Of a stretch of 64,000 nucleotides of DNA, positions 1 to 10,280 are shown in pieces. The position numbers and the translations under genes were made by a program. The DNA lies in assembly GCA_009746045.1 (NCBI GenBank), contig RPFO01000027.1:5517924-5581923 (forward strand), read 5' to 3'. This DNA comes from Mesostigma viride (taxonomy: Eukaryota > Streptophyta > Mesostigmatophyceae > Mesostigmatales > Mesostigmataceae). The notes below the pieces were generated by a model. It ran no database searches. It was not told the DNA's origin and saw nothing but the letters and a program-made list of their open reading frames with translations. Within the stretch, counting starts at the first letter, position 1; each line of letters begins with the position of its first letter.

Positions 1-72
1 GGATGGATGGATGGATGGATGGATGGATGGATGGATGGATGGATGGATGGATGGATGGATGGATGGATGGAT
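1..72. repeat. (GGAT)n microsatellite
   Basis: About 18 uninterrupted GGAT units open the window and probably continue to the left. The open frame across it (repeating MDGW) is a by-product of the repeat, not a gene. Confidence 0.97.
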
Positions 73-424
73 GTCAGGCTTGTCTTACATGATGCAGTGG
101 AACTTTGGTGCTGGAGGGTTAATTGTGGCCCGGTCTGGTTTAGCTTCAGTGCTCTCATGGCGGCCTTCATTTGTAATTATTTGAATGCATGCCCATTGGG
201 CCATGCATAGTGTATATTTTTTACGCATGCACGCCCATTATGTATCGCTGGGTCCATCCCATCAATGCTTGTTTATTGCCAGGTCTGGTGTAAGTAAGTT
301 AGTACTTGCGTGTCATGCGCATGGGCATGTTTAGAGTACTATGCTAATCTCTTTAGAAACATAATTACACGGAAGTTACAAATCTCATCTGCATCATGCC
401 CCAAGACACTACATTAAAGAATCA
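73..424. other. Gene-free host DNA
   Basis: No convincing ORF, RNA gene or splice pattern is visible. Positions 288-326 are, in reverse complement, nearly the same as 4012-4056, so part of this stretch belongs to a dispersed repeat. Confidence 0.5.
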
Positions 425-750
425 AATAAAATTATAACATGCCTCCGTTGGGAGATCATGCAGCACATGCATATTCCTTGCTGAATGGGTAGAGGTGGGT
501 CAAGCCGCGACATCGAAATAAGCTAACTCTAAGCTATCTAGTCTACAAAATCCTACTACACTTCTCCCCAAAGCGCCCCTTCCGCTTTGGGGGAGGGGGC
601 TTACCCACATGGGCTGGCGTGTGAGCCGGGACATTGGTCTTCCACCTCTTCTTGTTCTGCATAGGAACAGAGAGCGAAGAAATGCGGTGTGGGGACCCCT
701 TCTCGTGGTAATGCGTTACATGTACTCCCCACCGGGCTTTGCTCTTCATG
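425..750 (-). mobile_element. LINE (non-LTR retrotransposon) 3'-end fragment
   Basis: On the minus strand the last ~35 codons of a LINE ORF2 are visible (RWKTNVPAHTP...GKPPPPKRKGRF, stop near 543). They match the copy at 3760-3900 (RWKKIVKAHMPAT). A short 3' UTR follows with the shared words GATAGCTTAGAGTTAG and TCCCAACGGAGGCATG, then an AT-rich tail (TTATAATTTTATTTGATTC). This is a 5'-truncated insertion of the L1-like family seen throughout the window. The protein part is too short to function. Confidence 0.7.
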
Positions 751-1683
751 GGTTCATAAAGACAACAATTATTCAGTAAGAATTTAATAAATTAGGAACA
801 TATATCCGTTGGGAGTCACTGTTACACATATACCTGAAAAGGGGCATATGATTTTAAATACATTCTGAGCTACAACCTGCACGTGCATGGGTTTAGTTAA
901 CTGGCACCTATACTAGAGGCCTGACATGGGGTGGAGCTTCAGTGCTTCCCCGCCTTCTCCTTCTCCCACACTGGGTGCTCCGCGTCCTTCTTCTCCGGCC
1001 CTGCCCATGGGTGCACCGGCCCCGCCTCCTCCTTCTCCTCACGGGACGATTCGCGCTCCACGCATGGCTGCAGCATCAGTTAGCACGGGCAAGACATAGC
1101 AGTAACCGCGCTATGGCTGTTCTAGCACCAGCCTAGCAGACTGCCATGATCACTCAGCAAACCCACGACAGCTAAACCCTTGGCTGTCACAACCAGTCCA
1201 TGCATCATTAAGTATGGGTACAGGGAAAGCTTCCCGCATATCCATGGCCATATGGATGGCAGCAACACAACGACTTGCCCCCTAGCCCCCCGTGCACACA
1301 CAAAAACGTGGGTCGTGGCTTCCACGCCCCATCCGCCATGCATGACAGCGCGTACCTTACTCGCATTCACACCGGGCTGCATCCCAGCGCCGTTGCTGTC
1401 CCCATGTGACACGTCGGCTGATTAAGCAGATACACAGCAGAGTCTGATGTAAACCGCTAAACCCCAAACCCATGCAGACCACAGTCAAGGACGCGTGCAT
1501 GTCAAGCCATGCCAATTGTGAACCGTACAGCAATTTACTTTTCAAGCCTGAAGAGGTGGATAGCAGATACTAGCCTGGAAGAGGTTACAGGGGCACATGT
1601 CCATTAGCGAGCGGAACAACACAGCATACACCCTACAAGCGTACCGCACAATGTCCTCCTGCAATTGTCTGCAGATCTCCCAA
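751..1683. other. Gene-free host DNA with a LINE-tail remnant
   Basis: Around 807-843 lies another copy of the LINE 3' motif in reverse complement (TCCGTTGGGAGT, then a form of CATATACCTGAAAAGGGGCA), next to an AT-rich tail at 770-800. The rest is unremarkable. The overlapping 60-96 aa frames show no recognisable domain. Confidence 0.45.
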
Positions 1684-1777
1684 TGCCGCAGACATCTCCA
1701 CTGCTCTCATGGCGATTGCAAATGCTTCATGCCGCTGACATCTCCACTGCTCTCATGGCGATTGCAAATGCTTGATG
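1684..1777. repeat. 47-bp tandem duplication
   Basis: A 47-bp unit beginning GCCGC(A/T)GACATCTCCAC occurs twice head to tail (1684-1730 and 1731-1777) with only about two differences. It lies just downstream of the possible minus-strand gene ending at 1853. No function is apparent. Confidence 0.85.
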
Positions 1778-1852
1778 CCGCACCTCTGCTTACAGCAGAA
1801 AAGCTTCCTCCGGGCGAGGCACCTGACTGGAACCAACACCCATTCCTTGGCT

Positions 1853-2963
1853 TCACAACGTGGCCATGACAGCATCGTGAATCTGCTTCGCCAACGCCCA
1901 CACTTCAGGACCCGCGCCCTGCACCGCCATGGCCACAGGCTGCACCGCTGCAATCGATGCAGCATTCACTGCCTGCGCCGCACCATGTACTGCATGCACG
2001 AAAGCCAATCCTGGCTCGGTTATCATGGTCTTGCCCGATTCCTGCTGCTTCTTCTTCTTCGATGCGGTCATGCGCACTTTATACCCCTTCCTCTCCAAGC
2101 ACGCCTTCAGCACCTGGCTCGTGCGGTGCTGAATATGCTTCTGAAGGCGCGCCTTCTAAACACGAAATGTTGGCAATGTATGATTCCCAAACGGCATGAT
2201 AGGCACATAATCAGTCCCATTAATTGCTTTGCGGCAGTCAATGCACCAGAACACCTGTTGAAAAAAGAAGGTTATGCACGCTAGCGATTACCCGCGGCAA
2301 GAAGCAATCAACACGCCTCGCTAACAACTGCAACCACAATGTAATTCATGACGGGCCACTCACCGCTACCCTGCTCTCCTGCTTCAATGTCTCCCCATTC
2401 TCAAGGCCTCCATTGTAAACCTCTCCGTCTTCACCATCGTCATCGTCTTCCTCTTCCTCCACTCCGACGTATCCGTGTTTCCTTTTCCTAAGATACCTAG
2501 GGTTGTTCAAGTCGTATGTGCGGCGTTGGCACACTTCCAACAAAATTTTGGCCGCCTCTACCCATTACCATTTATTCGTACTATCATAACATATCCAGGC
2601 GTTTGAAAAATCATTCCCTCGTTCGAACTTCTACCCCTGGGCGTCCATGACGAGGCAGTCACGACGGGACGCAGATGCACAAAAATAAAACAAGGCGACA
2701 TCCCTTCAATCATTGACCAAAAAACAGAATACGCGCAGAACTTGGATTTCAACACCACGCACCCATTACCAGCGAGCACGGCTGGCCTGCAACCGCCATC
2801 ATTTCATAACCAGAAGCCAGGGCCCACACTCCATCCCGTTACCTCATCTTCCACGCACGGCTTCCGCTGCTTCCCTCTGCTCTTTCGCATTCTCCGCCAG
2901 CAACCTCGCCTTCTCCTCGTCCAACAATCCACTAAGAATAAAATCCCCTCTATTGGACGCCAT
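1853..2963 (-). pseudogene. Possible spliced host gene, interrupted by an in-frame stop
   Basis: Three blocks join in one reading frame at plausible splice sites. Exon 1 (2963-2859) begins MASNRGDFILSGLLDEEKAR and ends before GTGCGT. Exon 2 (2555-2364) follows an AG and contains an acidic run (EEEEDDDD) and ends before GTGAGT. Exon 3 starts at 2254 after a pyrimidine-rich tract and CAACAG, with WCIDCRKAINGTDYVPIMPFG. At 2156-2158 an in-frame TAG interrupts the frame, but protein-like sequence continues in frame (KARLQKHIQHRTSQ..., lysine-rich KKKKQQ) to a stop at 1853. The protein is not recognised; the CxxC may bind metal. Either the gene ends at 131 aa, or it is a nonsense-mutated copy, or the TAG is a sequence error. 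Splice sites are inferred by eye. Confidence 0.4.
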
Positions 2964-3449
2964 TCAGACGAACTTTGCTAGCGTCTTTTCACCGGCCCCA
3001 GCACACATAATCTATAGCCGCTTAATGACAACGGCCGACAACGACAACTGCTGAATAGGCGAAAAAGGCTGATAACTACATTTTTATATTTCGCTGCATT
3101 TGCTAATAGACACGCACGTTCTCCCACTTCTCCATTACAATATAATTATCCATCTGGCCGTGTACAGGCAAAGATCCCCGAAGTAACTTACTGAAACGTA
3201 TCTTACAGCATCGGATCACTGGCACCTAATCTACAGGTGGTAAATTACCAACCAAGACCCGTCGCGGTAATTTACTCTGTCGGTAATGTACTACCAAAGA
3301 TGTGCAGTCGTAACGTTACTTTTACTTACGGCTAGTAAAATTACTACCTATCATCCTACGTCGTAATGATTACGGCGTTGGATCTCACGCCTCGGATCTA
3401 GGTAGTAAGATAAGACCTCGTAATTTACGCCTCGGATGCTTTTTACCAC
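2964..3449. other. Gene-free AT-richer host DNA
   Basis: No gene is seen. Between 3230 and 3440 there is a cluster of near-repeated short words (GTAATTTAC, GGTAGTAA, CCTCGGAT), possibly a decayed repeat, just upstream of a LINE fragment. Confidence 0.4.
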
Positions 3450-4003
3450 CCTCGGACGAAAAGTATAGTGGAGTCTTTGTATCATGGCATGCCTCGTATT
3501 TCGGACGAGATTAGGCAACGTAGGATAGCATTTGTAGGACACCTTGCTCGCACCAGCCAGGTCGACACCGCCCTTGGTCTGGCCGGCCCCCAGCGGCTTG
3601 GCCAGCCAGGGCGACACATTCTGACCTGGCCTGGCCCCGAGGGCATTCCCAAAAGGGTAGGGAAACCTGTCACGAACTACATCCAGATGTTGCTGGACGA
3701 CCTATAGTGGTCCCAGCCCAGTTTGAGCACCGCATCCACTCTCTCTCCCGTCTTTGGACTGCCATGCAGGACAAGACGCGGTGGAAGAAGATTGTCAAGG
3801 CGCACATGCCCGCGACCCTGTGGGCAAGCCCCCTCCCCCCAAGCGGAGGAGGCGTTTTGATGAGTAGTGTAGTTAGGATTTTCTCGATAGCTTAGAGTTA
3901 GGATAGTTCGATCACGCGGCTTCCTCCACCCCATCCATCATGGAATATGTGCTACATGATCTCCCCACGGAGGCATGTTATAATTTAATTTAATTTAATT
4001 TTG
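3450..4003 (+). mobile_element. LINE ORF2 C-terminal fragment with 3' tail
   Basis: An open frame from 3468 reads RISDEIRQRRIAFVGHLART and continues to PGRHILTW. This is the arrangement typical of the end of non-LTR ORF2 proteins, after the reverse transcriptase domain, where RR-x-F-x-GH is common. A second frame (3707-3895) continues with WTAMQDKTRWKKIVKAHMPAT, so at least one frameshift separates the two parts. The fragment ends with CCCACGGAGGCATG and a (TTTAA)n-like tail at about 3980-4003. It is a dead 5'-truncated copy. The family assignment rests on the pattern, not on a search. Confidence 0.7.
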
Positions 4004-4011
4004 AATAGTAC

Positions 4012-4056
4012 TCCGTGGCATGCCTTTGCGCATGACACGCAAGTACTTACTTACTT
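4012..4056. repeat. Dispersed repeat, inverted copy of 288-326
   Basis: The words GCGCATGACACGCAAGTACT and TTACTTAC recur in reverse complement at 288-326. Both copies lie beyond a LINE 3' tail in the sense of that LINE, so the shared sequence may be part of a larger repeat into which LINEs inserted. Confidence 0.5.
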
Positions 4057-4061
4057 TATGG

Positions 4062-4355
4062 TCAAGTTATCGTCCAAAGTCTTGTGAGTCCTCTCGAGCC
4101 GCTTGCGGCGTCTGAGGAATGAAATCTTGTCCTCCGGGTTCTCAAAGTAAAGATGAGCAACAGGCGGTCCCGCCTTACCCCGCGAGCGGGGAAGGCGGTG
4201 GGCCTCCAGCTTGATCTCACCAATGAGGCCCATGCGGCCAAGGATTTCGTTCTCAAACGCCTGTGCAAGCTTAATTCACGGACTTCTCACCTTCCACCAG
4301 GTCGAAGTTCTTGATGATGACGTTGAGGCTGCGCTTGTCTAGCTCGGCCCTTGAT
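4062..4355 (-). mobile_element. LINE ORF1 fragment
   Basis: The minus strand encodes pieces of the ORF1 protein seen at 4784-5482 and 9461-10280: KRSLNVIIKNFDLVEGEKS, then after a break MGLIGEIKLEAHRLPRSRG and ISFLRRRKRLERT. The frame is broken by an in-frame stop and a shift between the two parts, and both ends are truncated. Non-functional. Confidence 0.65.
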
Positions 4356-4783
4356 AATAGGGCCGGGCATATAGTTCTGTTTCCGGCCCCACCGTCTAGG
4401 TCATCTAGTCGCTCTACACGTAAGCCAGCCATAATTTCAATGCACAAGGCTACACATTTCCGTCACCATTCATATTCATCATCCTGAACGACTCGCACAC
4501 GTGGACAAGATAACGGCAGGCTACCATGGTCCGGATTCTCCCGATTTCTGCATGGCCTGCGCTGGTTGTCTCCTTGATCTAGTTGTCTCACTTAAGATGT
4601 AAATTGACTCTAGCATTTAAAATTTTATTATACTTAAAATTGGTATATTTTGTGAGAAACTACGTCGATCGCATCGGCGTTAATTAATTAAATAATTTAC
4701 TCGTAAGTTTGTCACGTGAGCAGTCTTTCAAGTCCCTGCGATCATGATCACCAGTGCACGACTGCTGGTTGACAGACCCGTGA

Positions 4784-5482
4784 GGTTGGGCTAGCACTGC
4801 CGACATCACCGCCCAGCTCCTCGACCTCGACCAACGCCTTCAAGCCACCGCCACCGCCCTTGAGTGCTTGCATGACACCGCCGGCCTCACCGCCCAGGCG
4901 GTGAAGGACATCGCCGCCCAGCCGGCGCCTGCTGGCCCGGCCGGCGATGCTCCCTCCACCTGGGCGGACTTGCTTAAGCAACACACCACCTCCACCACCT
5001 CCACCATCACGGCACAACTCAAGCAACAAGCCCTCGACCTTCGCGAGGCGGCCGAGCTCGACAAGCGCAGCCACAATGTCATCGTCAAGCACTTCGACCA
5101 GCCGGCAGGTGAGACCTCCACGAGCCTCCTTGCGGCATTTAAGCGCGCCATTCTTGCCCCCATGCAACTCACTGGTGAGCTGGACATGTCGGCTGTCCGC
5201 CTTCCCCGCGCGCGGGGTAAGGCTGGCCCGGCACCTGTGCTCCTCACCTTTAAGTACATGGCGGACAAGCTGGCGTTCCTTAAATGCCGCAAGAAGCTCT
5301 CGGAGACTCGCTTCACGCTGGACGACGACTTGACCCTGGCCCAGCAACAGCGGCGACGCGAGCTATGGCCGACCTACCTTCAGCTCCGGCAGCGTGCAGG
5401 GGGGAAGCCGGTATACTGGAGGGGGGCGGTCATCCACGTTGACCACAAGCCCTGGCAGGCCCCTCCTGCCACCCCAGACTAG
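4784..5482 (+). CDS. L1-like LINE ORF1 protein, 5'-truncated
   Basis: The open frame runs from just after a stop at 4781; the first internal ATG is at 4868. The protein is about 200 aa and matches the copy at 9461-10280. An N-terminal part rich in A, T and Q with coiled-coil character (TAQLKQQALDLREAAELDKR) is followed by an RRM-like stretch (SHNVIVKHF...), a basic patch (RLPRARGKAGPAP) and a C-terminal domain (TFKYMADKLAFLKCRKKL, then QQQRRRELWPTYLQLRQ). This is the layout of L1 ORF1 nucleic-acid chaperones (Transposase_22 family), which coat LINE RNA. The start of ORF1 is missing because the insertion is 5'-truncated. No ORF2 follows; the copy goes directly into the LINE 3' tail. Function is inferred from layout. 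Confidence 0.6.
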   Translation, partial: GWASTADITAQLLDLDQRLQATATALECLHDTAGLTAQAVKDIAAQPAPAGPAGDAPSTWADLLKQHTTSTTSTITAQLKQQALDLREAAELDKRSHNVIVKHFDQPAGETSTSLLAAFKRAILAPMQLTGELDMSAVRLPRARGKAGPAPVLLTFKYMADKLAFLKCRKKLSETRFTLDDDLTLAQQQRRRELWPTYLQLRQRAGGKPVYWRGAVIHVDHKPWQAPPATPD

Positions 5483-5995
5483 GGAATATACCAGTAGTGT
5501 AGATTAGATAGGCTTAGCCTTTGCAAGTGGCCCACGTGCATGTGCGCCCATAATGGCCCCCATGGATGATGCTTTCAGTATTTAGCCGCGCCCAGCCTAC
5601 AATGGGACCTCCCATGGATGATGCATTAAGAATTTAGCCATGCTATTCTGATCATGCTATGCCTATGCAGGGAGTTACTCTCTGCTGAGATGCCATGTGT
5701 ACACCAGCTATAGCCTAGCCACATACCCTCCACCCCATATGTCATGCAGGCCTTCTAGGCCCTCTCCTCAAGCCCCCCCTGGGTGCCTGTGCTTGTTAAG
5801 GAGGCATGAACCATCATGGCGGTGCAGGTGCACCTTGTGCACCCAGAGCAGGTGATAGTTGTACATCCTCCACCTGCAGGTTGTAGCCCTGATTGTATTA
5901 CAAACCCATAGATGCCCCTTTCTCAGGGCTATGTGTTACATATGCTCCCAACGGAGCTATGATTTTAATTAATTAATTAATTAATTGGGCTAGCG
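5483..5995 (+). mobile_element. 3' UTR and tail of the ORF1-only LINE copy
   Basis: After the ORF1 stop the sequence runs through non-coding DNA to the family's 3' motif (TCAGGGCTATGTG ... GCTCCCAACGGAG, 5918-5955) and an (ATTA)n tail ending near 5995. The stretch around 5660-5700 (GCTGAGATGCCATGTG) is homologous to the reverse complement of 9285-9310, which ties this copy to the ORF1 copy on the other strand. Confidence 0.6.
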
Positions 5996-7344
5996 CTTGC
6001 ATTAATTAATCAATTAATTAATAGACACGTGACTGCGTCACGTGAGCATAAGTCCTCAGTGGGAGGGGAACATGGGATGGAATGGATGGTATAAGCTATC
6101 TAGGTCCTAGTTACAGGGTTGTGGGCACCGCGGCCCGAATCGCTATGAATGCCATACTTGGTCACACGCGGAGCCCCCACAGGCTTGGGGGTGGTCTCCT
6201 TCATCACTACTTGCCATCTATCCTTGCGCACCATCTGCCTCCATATTACAGACAAACCAGGAGGCTGCCCGGGGGTGAGCCCGCCACGTCTAGTGTAGCG
6301 CTTGCATGTACGCTGCAATCATGAGAGCTCTTCAAGGCCTTCCAAGCAAGGCCAGGAGATTGAGACCTGGCCGCCATTGTTTCCAAGCTTTCCAGACGAA
6401 GCCTAGCTAGGGCTCAGGAAACTCTACGGCGTGGCTAGCGGCAGGGTACCCTTGGAAGCGTTTTTTTAATTAGAACGCGATATATCGCGTTGTAAGCTTT
6501 TTTTAGAACGCGTATAGCACCTAAGGAAAATTTTTTTTCATGGTCATGTATATACTTTCCTGAAAGCCCATAAATCAAAGGATTTTTTGAGCTACTCAGA
6601 CCTACAAAATGCTAATTCATTAGAGAGATACACTGGTTTGAATACAGGAGGGTCTGACCATGACCGCGATTTCTTGACCCTAGGTCACAAGTCATGTGCT
6701 TATTCACAAATGGTTCATGAAAAAAATCTGGCTTCTTGCACGAGCTATGGGCAACATATGCAGGCTCTGTGAAACAAAACTCCTCAGGCCCATTGGGCCA
6801 CTGGAGCTATTTTTCATTAGCATCACAATTACAACGCAGTACAACGCAGTGGGAAAAATGAGAGCCCTTCACAACATGACGCAACGACATGAGCCCCATA
6901 AACGGGGCCATAGTGAGCTTGGAGGGTCAAAACGTTGAAAATAGGTGTTGTATAAGTTATACAGCATCAAACATGCATCAAACATCATGACTGGATGACC
7001 TAATATGACTGAATCAGGCAGCCATAGCCAAAGCATCATCCACTCTCACAACGTGTTGAGCACATGCCTCGTGGGAACGGAGGTGCTGGGTTTTCATTCC
7101 ATAACGCGTGCAATACTGAAAGAAAGAGGCACGTGTAATGCAAGGCTTGGATAGGTTGAGTGATCCATGAGCTTACATGCAGGCAAAGATGACGCTGGAA
7201 TGCATGCTAGCAAATGGTGGCAAGATGCTAACAACACATGATTATACACCATGATGATGGGCACCTAGCTGGTCTTCTTGCACAATCAACGCAGTATAAA
7301 CCATCAACATCCAATCCTCACGATATATGCACGGCTTGACGACG
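5996..7344. other. Gene-free host DNA
   Basis: No supported gene. Contains a perfect 18-bp palindrome at 6474-6491 (listed separately) and small repeats such as ACAACGCAGT twice at 6831-6850. Confidence 0.45.
6474..6491. repeat. 18-bp perfect palindrome
   Basis: AACGCGATATATCGCGTT is its own reverse complement and sits between two T-rich runs. Two close relatives occur as an inverted pair at 11364-11409. The shared AACGCGAT...ATCGCGTT arms suggest a dispersed palindromic repeat, perhaps termini of a small non-autonomous transposon. Confidence 0.8.
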
Positions 7345-7413
7345 TATTAATTAATTAATTAATTATCAACATCACTCCGTTGGGAGTAGATGTAGCACAT
7401 AGCCCTGAGAAGG

Positions 7414-9284
7414 GGCATATGGCCCTTTATCTATTACATTCTAGGCTACTTCATGCAAGGGTGGGAATGTAAGCTACCCCTGCTCTAGCCCCTAAATGGT
7501 CTTGCTGCCGATTTTCCGCCAAAAATCGAGTTCCAGCCGATGCATCGGCCCCTTCTCGGGGGACCAGATGCCGCGAAATCTATTGAGAATTAGGAAAAGT
7601 TTAGCTGAGAAGATCGAAAGTTTATAAAATTCTTCACAGCATGGTACTAGGGTTTGCATACTTTTGACAAAGTTATAGAGGTGTTCTGGCCGGTCAAAGT
7701 ACAAGGGGTCAGGGTACTTTTTCACGTACAACGTGCATTCCGGAAAACGACGACCTGGCCATGGCGGCTTGCGCCCACGCATGGCATTTACGTTTGCGTT
7801 CGAATTTTCTGGCCAAACTTAGGATATTGATTTTAAACGTCCTAAAGATCATACAGGCCAATTTTTGGTTCGCGGGAATGCCATTTGATAGGTGTCGGCA
7901 GCGTTCTTGCTGGAAAAAACTGCGATCAGGCCGGACGATAGAAACGTTGACAGCAATACCTTTCCGGCGTATTTTAAAGTATATATTGGTTTCTTTGTAC
8001 TTTTTATGATACATAGTAGTCGTAAACGTGCAAGGGTGGCCAGAAATCGCCGAATCCAGCGACCATGCTGCACAACTTTGGTGTGCCGAAATGCGCCATT
8101 TTGCGGCCACCGCCTGGGCCAAGGTAACGCCATCCATGCCTGGTAAAGCTTAAGCATCGTTTTCCTATCGATGTTTGACGTTTATATATACGTTCTAGCT
8201 TGTGTAGCACATTCTTTTTGCACTATTCATGCTCTTTCTTGACCCTGGCCTGGCCCCTTTCTAAAACACCCTTCTTAGATGCTTCCCTCAGTCAGTTGAC
8301 CTGCCACAGGGTGATGGTGATAAGTTTGAGAGGCTGTATGGGTTTGAATACCTCCATATATGTTTGTTATACATTTCCCATACACATATTGCATGAGTGT
8401 GAGGCAGTTGGCTGGTCTCTGTGGCATCATCAAGCACGTAACTGGTGAGTAAAAGCTTCCCATTGACAGCATGTGCCACCAGGTGTGCTGGCCATCACCT
8501 GGCAAGCTATAGCAGCTTAGGCCTAGTTTATCCTTGCTAGGGCAGGCTGAAATAGGCTCAACACCACTAGTTTGTTGGTGGCTGCCTCCTAGAATGCATG
8601 CCTTGCGTAGGGTGTCCGTACCACGTTACCTACGTGCATGGACAAGGTGGCACCTGCACATAGGTGCCATGTAAGGGCAGTGTGATGATGCAGTTATGTT
8701 TCCCCATCATTGTGGAAGGGAAATGTATTGTTTGGCATGGTTGGTGGCCATATTAGGAGGTAGTATGCCCACCCCTACTCCCTTGGTTGCTTTTTACAAA
8801 CGGTACCCCTATGGGCTGTACTGGGTGTAACTGCTGGTATACCCACCCAAATGATGACCCCAATGGCTCAAACTGTTCAGCAACTAATTGTTTATCATCC
8901 CTGAAGTGGTAGGTGCCTAGGTCTTATAACATAATTCAAAATGCACATTCTACCAAAAATGAAAACGCGCGTCTTGACCCCCCTGACTTTGACGGCAGTT
9001 AAACATGGCCTACCCTGCATATATGTGAGGTTGTGATATACCAACCCGAAGGGCAACTCATGAACATGCTTGGCCCCCAAGGACAGCCATTGGATATGGG
9101 TAGGTTGGATGGCATCTGGTTTGCAAAATTGTGAAGATCCAGCCGATTTATCGGCAGGATCTCAGACCATTTAGGGGCTAGGTGCACCAGGGCACCCGCA
9201 CCCTCATGGTCTATCACGCTATGCCCGGGTAAGGGGGGAGCATGCCTGTGAGGGGGAAGATCATCATGGCTATACAAAAACTAG
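7414..9284. other. Extra DNA inside the minus-strand LINE copy; no gene seen
   Basis: This block has no counterpart in the related copy at 5483-5995. Open frames of 80-142 aa around 7709-8157 overlap on both strands and show no motif or domain I recognise. I do not call a gene. Confidence 0.35.
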
Positions 9285-9460
9285 AGCGTGGCATCTCAGC
9301 AGAGAGCAGCTCTCTGCATGGGCACAGCATTACTAAATAAAACTAGGCATCGTCTGGAGTGTGGCTCATCATAGGCACACATGTACATGATTACATAAAG
9401 CGCGTGGCTTAGCTGGAATAGGGCCTCTAGGAGGCGTACATGTACATGGCCACGGTCTAT

Positions 9461-10280
9461 CTATTCTACACTACTACTGCTGTATTCCCCTAAGCTGGGG
9501 CGTCTGGAGTCGCTGGGGCCGCGGGGGTCGCCCTGCCAGGGCTTGTGGCCGACGTAGATGGCCGCCCCCTTCCAGTACACCGGCTGCCCCGCCTTGGTCT
9601 GCCGGAGCTGGAGGTAGGTCGGCCATAGCTCCCGTCGCCGTTGTTGCTGCGCCAGGGTCAAGTCGTCATCAAGGGTGAAGAGAGTCTTCTCGAGCCGCTT
9701 GCGGCGTCTGAGAAAGGAAATCTTGTCCGCCGGGGTCTTAAAGGTGAGAAGGAGCGGGGGCGGCCCGGCCTTACCCCGCGCGCGGGGAAGGCGGTGGGCG
9801 GCCAGCTCGATCTCACCAGTAAGGCCCATGCGATCAAGGATTTCTCTCTCAAAAGCACGCGCAAGCGTCTCGGAATTCTCACCTTCCTCCATCTTGAGGT
9901 TCTTGACAATGACGTTGAGGCTGCGCTTGGCGAGCTCGGCCTCCTCGCGGAGGTCAAGCGTCTGCCGTTGGAGCTGGGCTGCGACGGCGGAGGTGGTGGA
10001 GGTGGTGTGTTGCTTAAGCAGGTCCGCCCAGGTGGTGATGGGAGGAGCATCGCCGGCCAGGCCAGCCGGGGCTGGCGTGGCGGCAATGTCCTTCACCGCC
10101 TGGGCGGTGAGGCCTGCGGTGTTCTGCAGAACCTCGATAGCGATGGCGTTGTCCTTAAGACGCTGGTCGATGTCGCGGAGCTGGGCGGTGATGGAGTCGG
10201 AGGGGGGGGGGGGAGGAGGCGAGGAGGGTGGCGGTGGCGGCGGCGGTGGCGGTGGGGATTTTGGGGAGCTCAGCAGCCAT
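9461..10280 (-). CDS. L1-like LINE ORF1 protein, frame broken at a poly-C run
   Basis: The uninterrupted frame 10096-9461 gives 211 aa: a coiled-coil-like region (AELAKRSLNVIVKNLKMEEG), RLPRARGKAGPPPLLLTFKT, ISFLRRRKRLEK and QQQRRRELWPTYLQLRQ, as in L1 ORF1 proteins that bind LINE RNA. Homology to the copy at 4784 continues upstream of the first ATG (ITAQLRDIDQRLKDNAI). A likely start (MAAELPKIP) is at 10280 in another frame. The two parts are separated by a run of about 12 C on the coding strand (10201-10212), so a homopolymer length change breaks the gene. The start choice is therefore uncertain. No ORF2 follows. Confidence 0.6.

Larger units (their letters stand above)
7345..10280 (-). mobile_element. 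ORF1-only LINE copy, minus strand
   Basis: Read on the minus strand: ORF1 (10280-9461), a 3' region homologous to 5483-5995, the 3' motif (reverse complement of TCCGTTGGGAGTAGATGTAG, 7374-7413) and an (ATTA)n tail at 7345-7365. There is no ORF2. Compared with the copy at 4784-5995 it has roughly 1.6 kb extra between about 7414 and 9284, either a later insertion here or a deletion in the other copy. Confidence 0.5.

Noticed and set aside
7709-8157. 142-aa and overlapping frames as a host gene
   Set aside because: Competing frames on both strands, no motif, no splice pattern, and the block sits inside a LINE copy.
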